This document shows positions 14,489-18,497 of a stretch of 18,497 bases of DNA, one piece after another. The stretch is from NCBI GenBank assembly GCA_005883775.1, contig VBEU01000045.1, forward strand, positions 1 through 18,497, read 5' to 3'. Both the position numbers and the translations under genes were made by a program. Origin of the DNA: Chloroflexota bacterium. GTDB taxonomy: Bacteria > Chloroflexota > Limnocylindria > P2-11E. Within the stretch, counting starts at the first letter, position 1, and each line of letters opens with the position of its first letter. Under the pieces are notes generated by a model. The model had not been told where the DNA came from. It worked only from the letters and a program-made list of their open reading frames with translations, and did not search any database.

Positions 14489-15676
14489 TTACCTCGTTCG
14501 TATGGTGAGCGTCACTCGGGTCGGTTGCACGCTTTGGGCCGTCGTGCCTGCAGGCGTGCGAATGCCCACGTCGACCGGGTAAGTGCCCGGTCCCTTGCCC
14601 GTCGCGTCGACCGTCGCGACGACCTGGCCCGCCGTTATGCCCGAGAGTGCCGGTATCGAGCCGGCAACGACCACGCTGATCGTCGGCGGGTCGAACTCCG
14701 CGACGAAACCGCTACCGATACCGGTGGCCTGGAGGGCCACGACCGGGAACGCACGGCTTCCAATGAGTGGCGCGATCGACAATGTGACCGTCGCCTGGGT
14801 CGCTTTGACGAGCGTCGTCCCCTCGGCGGGGAGCAGCAGCGCCACCTGGAACGTCTTGTCGGCACCGAGACCGCTCAAGTCGATCGCTGTGGTGTTGACC
14901 TGGTCGATACCGCTGAGCGCGGCGGCTTCGCCACGCACCGTAACGACAGGTGGATCGCTCGTCACGCGGGTGACCCAGTAGCCCGCGGCGACTGCGCCGC
15001 GCACGGACGGGACGACCGGCACGGTGCGCGTCGTCGCGGTCGGAAGCACCGGCACCGTGAGCTGCACGACCGCGGGATCGGTGGTGAGCGCCTCGATCGT
15101 CGCGCCCGACGCGTCGACCGCCGTCGGCTGGACGCTCGCGACAAGGTCGGTGACCGCGTCGCCGAAGCGGACCGTCGCATAGAGCGCCGCGATCCGCGCG
15201 ATCCGAGCCTGCACTGCGACGTCGCGCGAGGTGATCGGCTCGATGCGCACCGTCACCGTAGCCGGCGTCTTGCTGTCCACCTTCACCCCGGCGGTTGCGA
15301 CATCGACACGCACGGGGATGTCCTGCGGATCCGCGCGATGCACGTCGGCGGCCGAAAGATCGAGGCTCGCGTGGATATCCGACGCAACGACGTTCGCGAG
15401 CGCCGCCTCCGTGCCTCTGAGCTTCACGCCGACATCTCCGAGCGGTCCCTCGAGCACGTAGCCTGCGGGAACCGCGTCCGGGCGCTCGACGGCGACGCGC
15501 CCGCCGTAGTCGCGGACGACTTCGGTCGGCGGCGCACTGAGCGCGGAGACGGCCCAGAAGATCATCGCGATGAGGACCGCGGTGAGCTTGAGGGGAAGGT
15601 CCGCGGTCGCGATACGCCGGAAGTTGATGTGCCGCCGCGGCAGGAGCGGCCGCGCGGGCGCGGGAACACGCGCCAT
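14489..15676 (-). CDS. cdaR: YbbR-domain protein, CdaA regulator
   Basis: The 395-aa product has one N-terminal transmembrane segment (about residues 28-48, LPLKLTAVLIAMIFWAVSAL). After it comes an extracytoplasmic region of YbbR-type beta modules, each ending in a strand such as TVTVRIEP (about 147), VQLTVPV (about 210), ATVTLSIAP (about 303) and RVTLTIRTR at the C-terminus. The second module (148-212) is shorter and degenerate. No catalytic motif is expected: family members (CdaR/YbbR) bind and tune the diadenylate cyclase CdaA from the outer face of the membrane. Assignment rests on the single anchor, the repeated beta modules and its place between cdaA and glmM, as in Bacillus and Listeria. 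The ATG starts 2 nt after the cdaA stop. Confidence 0.92.
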   Translation of the reverse strand: MARVPAPARPLLPRRHINFRRIATADLPLKLTAVLIAMIFWAVSALSAPPTEVVRDYGGRVAVERPDAVPAGYVLEGPLGDVGVKLRGTEAALANVVASDIHASLDLSAADVHRADPQDIPVRVDVATAGVKVDSKTPATVTVRIEPITSRDVAVQARIARIAALYATVRFGDAVTDLVASVQPTAVDASGATIEALTTDPAVVQLTVPVLPTATTRTVPVVPSVRGAVAAGYWVTRVTSDPPVVTVRGEAAALSGIDQVNTTAIDLSGLGADKTFQVALLLPAEGTTLVKATQATVTLSIAPLIGSRAFPVVALQATGIGSGFVAEFDPPTISVVVAGSIPALSGITAGQVVATVDATGKGPGTYPVDVGIRTPAGTTAQSVQPTRVTLTIRTR

Positions 15677-15678
15677 CG

Positions 15679-16521
15679 CTAGGAGGCCTTGCTGCGGAAC
15701 GGGAGCGGCTGAATGCGGCTGCGCAGAAGCGACGAGAGGACGCGCCGCAGACGCTCCTCATCGAGCGCGCCGATGATCCGTCCGCCCGCCGCGATGGAGA
15801 TGGCCTGCGTCTCCTCGGAGACGACCACGACGATCGCGTCGGTCTGCGCGCTGATGGAGAGCGCGGCGCGGTGGCGCATGCCGTAGCGATGCGCGCCCCG
15901 GTCGGTGTTCTCTTCGAGCGGCAGAAGGCATGCGGCCGCGAGGATCTGTCCCCCGCGGACGATCACCGCACCGTCATGCAACGGCGAGCGCGTCATGAAG
16001 ATGGACGCGAGAAGCTCGGCCGTGAGCTTCCCATTCACCGGCACCCCGGTCTCGCTGTAGTCCTGCAGACCCGTCGCCCTCTCGAGAACGATGAGCGCGC
16101 CGTGCTTGGCCTCACTGATCAGGAGCGCGGCCCGCACGAGCTCATCCACGATGCCCTCGAGCTCCTCCTCGCTGCCCGGTGCCAGCAGCCGGTTGAGCGG
16201 ACCGAGCTGGCCGATCTGGCCGAGCGCGCGCCGCAGCTCGGGCTGAAAGACGACCACGAGGGCGATAAGGGCCACCGCGAAGAGGGCTTGGAGCAGGAGC
16301 GTCGTCAGGGTGAGATGCAGCGACGTCGCCACGAAGTAGATGAGCACGAGGACCATGACGCCGATGAGCAGCTGGACGGCTCTCGTTCCACGGATGAGCA
16401 GCAGCACGTAATAGATGAACACCGCGACGATGAGGACGTCGAGCACGTTGTTCCATCCGAACGGCTTATTTTGGGTGAGGACGTTGACGAAGTCGCCGAG
16501 CCACCTCTTGATGTCGTCCAT
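15679..16521 (-). CDS. cdaA: Membrane diadenylate cyclase
   Basis: CdaA condenses two ATP into cyclic di-AMP, a second messenger controlling potassium, osmolyte and wall homeostasis. The 280-aa protein has three N-terminal transmembrane helices (about 26-44, 48-66 and 74-92) followed by VVFQPELRRALGQIG and a DAC (DisA_N) domain. The DAC motifs DGAVIVRGG (183-191) and RHRAALSIS (216-224) are present, as is VVSEET. Two positions differ from the common pattern I know: GMRHRAA instead of GTRHRAA, and LSISAQTDA where most CdaA have an ISE. A basic C-terminal tail follows (RSRIQPLPFRSK). The ATG overlaps the stop of the upstream TPR gene by one base (TGATG). It heads the cdaA-cdaR-glmM-glmS run. 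Confidence 0.96.
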   Translation of the reverse strand: MDDIKRWLGDFVNVLTQNKPFGWNNVLDVLIVAVFIYYVLLLIRGTRAVQLLIGVMVLVLIYFVATSLHLTLTTLLLQALFAVALIALVVVFQPELRRALGQIGQLGPLNRLLAPGSEEELEGIVDELVRAALLISEAKHGALIVLERATGLQDYSETGVPVNGKLTAELLASIFMTRSPLHDGAVIVRGGQILAAACLLPLEENTDRGAHRYGMRHRAALSISAQTDAIVVVVSEETQAISIAAGGRIIGALDEERLRRVLSSLLRSRIQPLPFRSKAS

Positions 16522-17680
16522 CAGTCAGCCAGAGCCAGTGCCTCGACCTCCGCGGCAAGGTCGTTGCGGCCGTCCAGGAGCAGCGCGTGCGCGAGCAGCT
16601 GGCACTTCGTCTTCGCGACTTCGCGCTTGCCGAGGGTGCGGACGATATCCACGCGTAGTAGCGCGCGGCTTCGAGAGCCTTCGTTGCCGCTCGCGGATCT
16701 CGCGTCGCGAGATAACGCGCCGCATCTTCCTCGACGACGATGGGGTCGGCCTCGGCGGCGGGCTCTCCGTTGGCGCCGCCGGGCTCCGGCGCCCACGGCT
16801 CGACCGCTTGCGCTTCGACGGGCTCGGCTGCGGCAACCTCGGAGGCGGTCCTGTCCTCAGGGGGGAGCTCCTCGCTTGGCTCCTCTCGGACGGGCCAGCT
16901 CGGAGCAGGTGGCGGCGTGACCGCGGACCAGGGGTCGTTCTCGAGAGTGATCTCGCGTCCCTGCTCCTGATCGGATGGGGTGCTGCGCGGGTAGGTGGTC
17001 GGCGGCGGCGCCGCCCACGGATCGTCCGCGGGTGTGGCCATCCTGGGTTCGGCCGGAGGGACGAACCGGGGCGCCGGTTCAGATCGCGGTGCGGTCCATT
17101 GATCGAACGCGGGCGGGCGAAGCGCGCTGCCCGCTTCGCGCTCGGAGAATCGTGTTGCCGGCTCTTCGGTCTCGGCCGGCGTGGCGACGGACGGCTGGCC
17201 ATCCGCGATCGCGTCGAGGGTCGACACGCCGCTCACGTCGCGGAGCTGCCCCTTGGCGTAGGCAACTTCTTTCTTCGCGCGTTCGCTCTCCCCGCTATCA
17301 CGAAGGTCGCGAATGAAGCGGGCGTACTCCTGCACCGAAGCATCGGTGTCGCCGGCGAGGGCGAGCGCCGCGGCGAGACGACGGTGCGTGGAAAGGTCGC
17401 GGGGGTCCAGGACGATGGCTTGGCGAAGAAGACCGATGGCCGCCGATCGCTCGCCGGACTTGGTGAGGGCCGCGGCACCGTCGCGGAGCACGCGAAGCGC
17501 TCCGGTGCGGTCCTCTTCCTCGAAGTGCACCTTCGCGAGCCCGCGGTAGCCGCCCTCGGCGCCCGGGAACTTGTCGACCAGGTACTTGAAGCTCTGCTCG
17601 GCCTGGCGCAAACGCCCTTGCTCGAGGCTCTTGAGACCTTCTTTGAGCGCGACCTGATAGTTGAAGTCCTTCGAGGCCAT
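16521..17680 (-). CDS. TPR protein with disordered Pro/Trp-motif linker, frameshifted near its C-terminus as sequenced
   Basis: I do not recognise a named gene. From ATG 17680, residues 1-150 form TPR-like helical repeats (GLKSLEQGRLRQAEQSFKYL, LAKVHFEEEDRTGALRVLRD, AIVLDPRDLSTHRRLAAALA). Residues 155-315 are a low-complexity, acidic, Pro/Ala-rich linker with four Trp motifs: FDQWTAP (192), DDPWAAP (219), NDPWSAV (248) and VEPWAPE (293). A helical segment VEEDAARYLATRDPRAATKALEAARYYA follows. As written, the frame runs on to 16466 with Ser/Arg-rich nonsense, overlapping cdaA. Shifting frame at 16650-16655 instead gives a helical end (VDIVRTLGKREVAKTKCQLL and on to LALAD) that stops exactly on the cdaA ATG. 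One missing base near GCGTGG explains both, giving 386 aa. It is cytoplasmic, with no signal peptide; a scaffold role is speculative. Confidence 0.75.
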
Positions 17681-17713
17681 GGCTCTAGTCTGCGCTCCGA
17701 GCGCGCCTTCGGG

Positions 17714-18109
17714 CTAGCGCTTCGTGAACTGAGGCGCCTTTCGGGCGCGCTTGAGCCCGGGCTTCTTCCGCTCCTTGGCGCGCGGGTCGCGCGTGAGAAG
17801 ACCGGCCTTGCGGAGCGCCGCGAGGTGCTCCCGGTCCACTTGAAGGAGCGCGCGAGAGATGCCGTGCGCGATCGCGCCGATCTGGCCGCTGACGCCACCG
17901 CCTTCGACCTTCACCATCGCGTTGAAGCGACGCGCCGTGCTGGTGACCGTGAACGGCAAGAGGGCCTGATCGGTCGCACCGTCACGAGCGAAGTAGTCAT
18001 CCAGCGGTTTTCCGTTCACGACGACCGCACCCTCGCCGGGTACGAGGCGGACGCGAGCGATGGACGTCTTGCGACGCCCCGTGCCCTGGAAGTACGGCAA
18101 GGCCTTCAT
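17714..18109 (-). CDS. rpsI: 30S ribosomal protein S9 (uS9)
   Basis: The 131-aa product matches uS9 over its whole length: YFQGTGRRKTSIARVRLVPGEG at the N-terminus, VVVNGKPLDDYF, VKVEGGGVSGQIGAIAHGISRAL in the centre, and the basic tail KKPGLKRARKAPQFTKR that reaches the ribosomal P site. The ATG overlaps the rplM stop as ATGA, and AAGGAG lies 8 nt upstream within the last rplM codons. The rplM-rpsI pair is nearly universal in bacteria. The TPR gene follows after 33 nt. Confidence 0.98.
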   Translation of the reverse strand: MKALPYFQGTGRRKTSIARVRLVPGEGAVVVNGKPLDDYFARDGATDQALLPFTVTSTARRFNAMVKVEGGGVSGQIGAIAHGISRALLQVDREHLAALRKAGLLTRDPRAKERKKPGLKRARKAPQFTKR

Positions 18110-18497
18110 GATTCGGTCTCCTTACGCATCGGCTCGGGTTTCTGCGCGGCGTGCGGATGCTCGGCGCCGGCGTACACGTGAAGCTTGCGCGACATCTGCT
18201 CGCCGAGTCGGTTCCGCGGAAGCATGCCGCGCACCGCGCGTCGGACGACTTCCTCGGGACGGCGGGCGAGAAGCTGCTCCAAGGTCTCCGACCGCAGGCC
18301 TCCGGGGTAGCCCGAGTGCCGCACGTAGTTCTTCGCCTGCAGCTTGTTGCCGGTGACGCGTACCTTTGCCGCGTTCACGACGATGACCGGATCGCCGGTG
18401 TCGAGGTGCGGAGAGAAGATCGTCTTGTGCTTTCCGCGGAGGATCGCGGCCACTTCGGTCGCGAGGCGGCCCAAGGTCGCGCCGTCGGCGTCGACCA
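18106..18497 (-). CDS. rplM: 50S ribosomal protein L13 (uL13), N-terminus outside window
   Basis: The frame is open to the window end and encodes about 129 residues. It starts inside the conserved VDADGATLGRLATEVA region, so roughly 15-18 N-terminal residues are missing. Other uL13 landmarks are RGKHKTIFSPHLDTGDPVIV, NAAKVRVTGNK, ARRPEEVVRRAVRGMLPRNRLG and the end LHVYAGAEHPHAAQKPEP. An internal ATG/GTG-type start at 18474 would cut a conserved motif, so I treat the gene as partial. Its stop overlaps the rpsI start. Confidence 0.97.
   Translation of the reverse strand, partial: VDADGATLGRLATEVAAILRGKHKTIFSPHLDTGDPVIVVNAAKVRVTGNKLQAKNYVRHSGYPGGLRSETLEQLLARRPEEVVRRAVRGMLPRNRLGEQMSRKLHVYAGAEHPHAAQKPEPMRKETES
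18118..18123 (-). promoter_or_regulatory. Shine-Dalgarno site for rpsI
   Basis: AAGGAG on the minus strand, 8 nt before the rpsI ATG and inside the 3' end of rplM. It is one of the few strong Shine-Dalgarno sequences in the window, as expected for a highly expressed ribosomal gene. Confidence 0.7.

Overview
The window is a GC-rich bacterial chromosome segment in which every gene I can support lies on the minus strand, so transcription runs from high to low coordinates. Long open frames on the plus strand are antisense shadows of these genes. The content is core housekeeping and cell-envelope metabolism, with no sign of phage, transposon or CRISPR. The host looks like a monoderm-type, high-GC bacterium: it has a Firmicute-like cdaA-cdaR-glmM-glmS block, an actinobacterial-like order of a G5/lytic-transglycosylase protein, ksgA and ispE, and a GsiB-like KGG-repeat protein. 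A Chloroflexota relative is my best guess, but this is inference only.

In transcription order, the first block (18497 to 11302) holds the ribosomal genes rplM (5' end outside the window) and rpsI, then a TPR protein with a disordered Pro/Trp linker. These are followed by the diadenylate cyclase cdaA, its YbbR-type regulator cdaR, phosphoglucosamine mutase glmM and glucosamine-6-phosphate synthase glmS. After a 184-nt gap rich in GC hairpins, a tightly overlapping second block (11117 to 5843) carries acpS, nnrD, alr, a zinc-metalloprotease-like lipoprotein and galU. A gap of about 100 nt precedes the third block (5742 to 1): an anchored G5/transglycosylase wall enzyme, ksgA (rsmA), ispE, a KGG-repeat stress protein, tRNA-Gln(UUG), glmU and a CNNM/CBS membrane protein cut by the window edge.

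Together glmS, glmM and glmU supply the whole route from fructose-6-phosphate to UDP-GlcNAc. Alr supplies D-alanine, GalU UDP-glucose, IspE isoprenoid precursor (ultimately the bactoprenol carrier) and AcpS active acyl carrier protein. CdaA/CdaR add c-di-AMP signalling, which in Firmicutes is physically tied to GlmM. The window is therefore an envelope-precursor neighbourhood, with junctions mostly of the ATGA, GTGA or TGATG type that suggest translational coupling.

Points worth a second look are two single-base frameshifts (galU near 6466 and the TPR gene near 16652), glmU starting 16 nt after the tRNA-Gln 3' end without a visible Shine-Dalgarno sequence, a probable CTG start for nnrD, unusual residues in the CdaA and Alr active-site regions, and the coupled metalloprotease lipoprotein.
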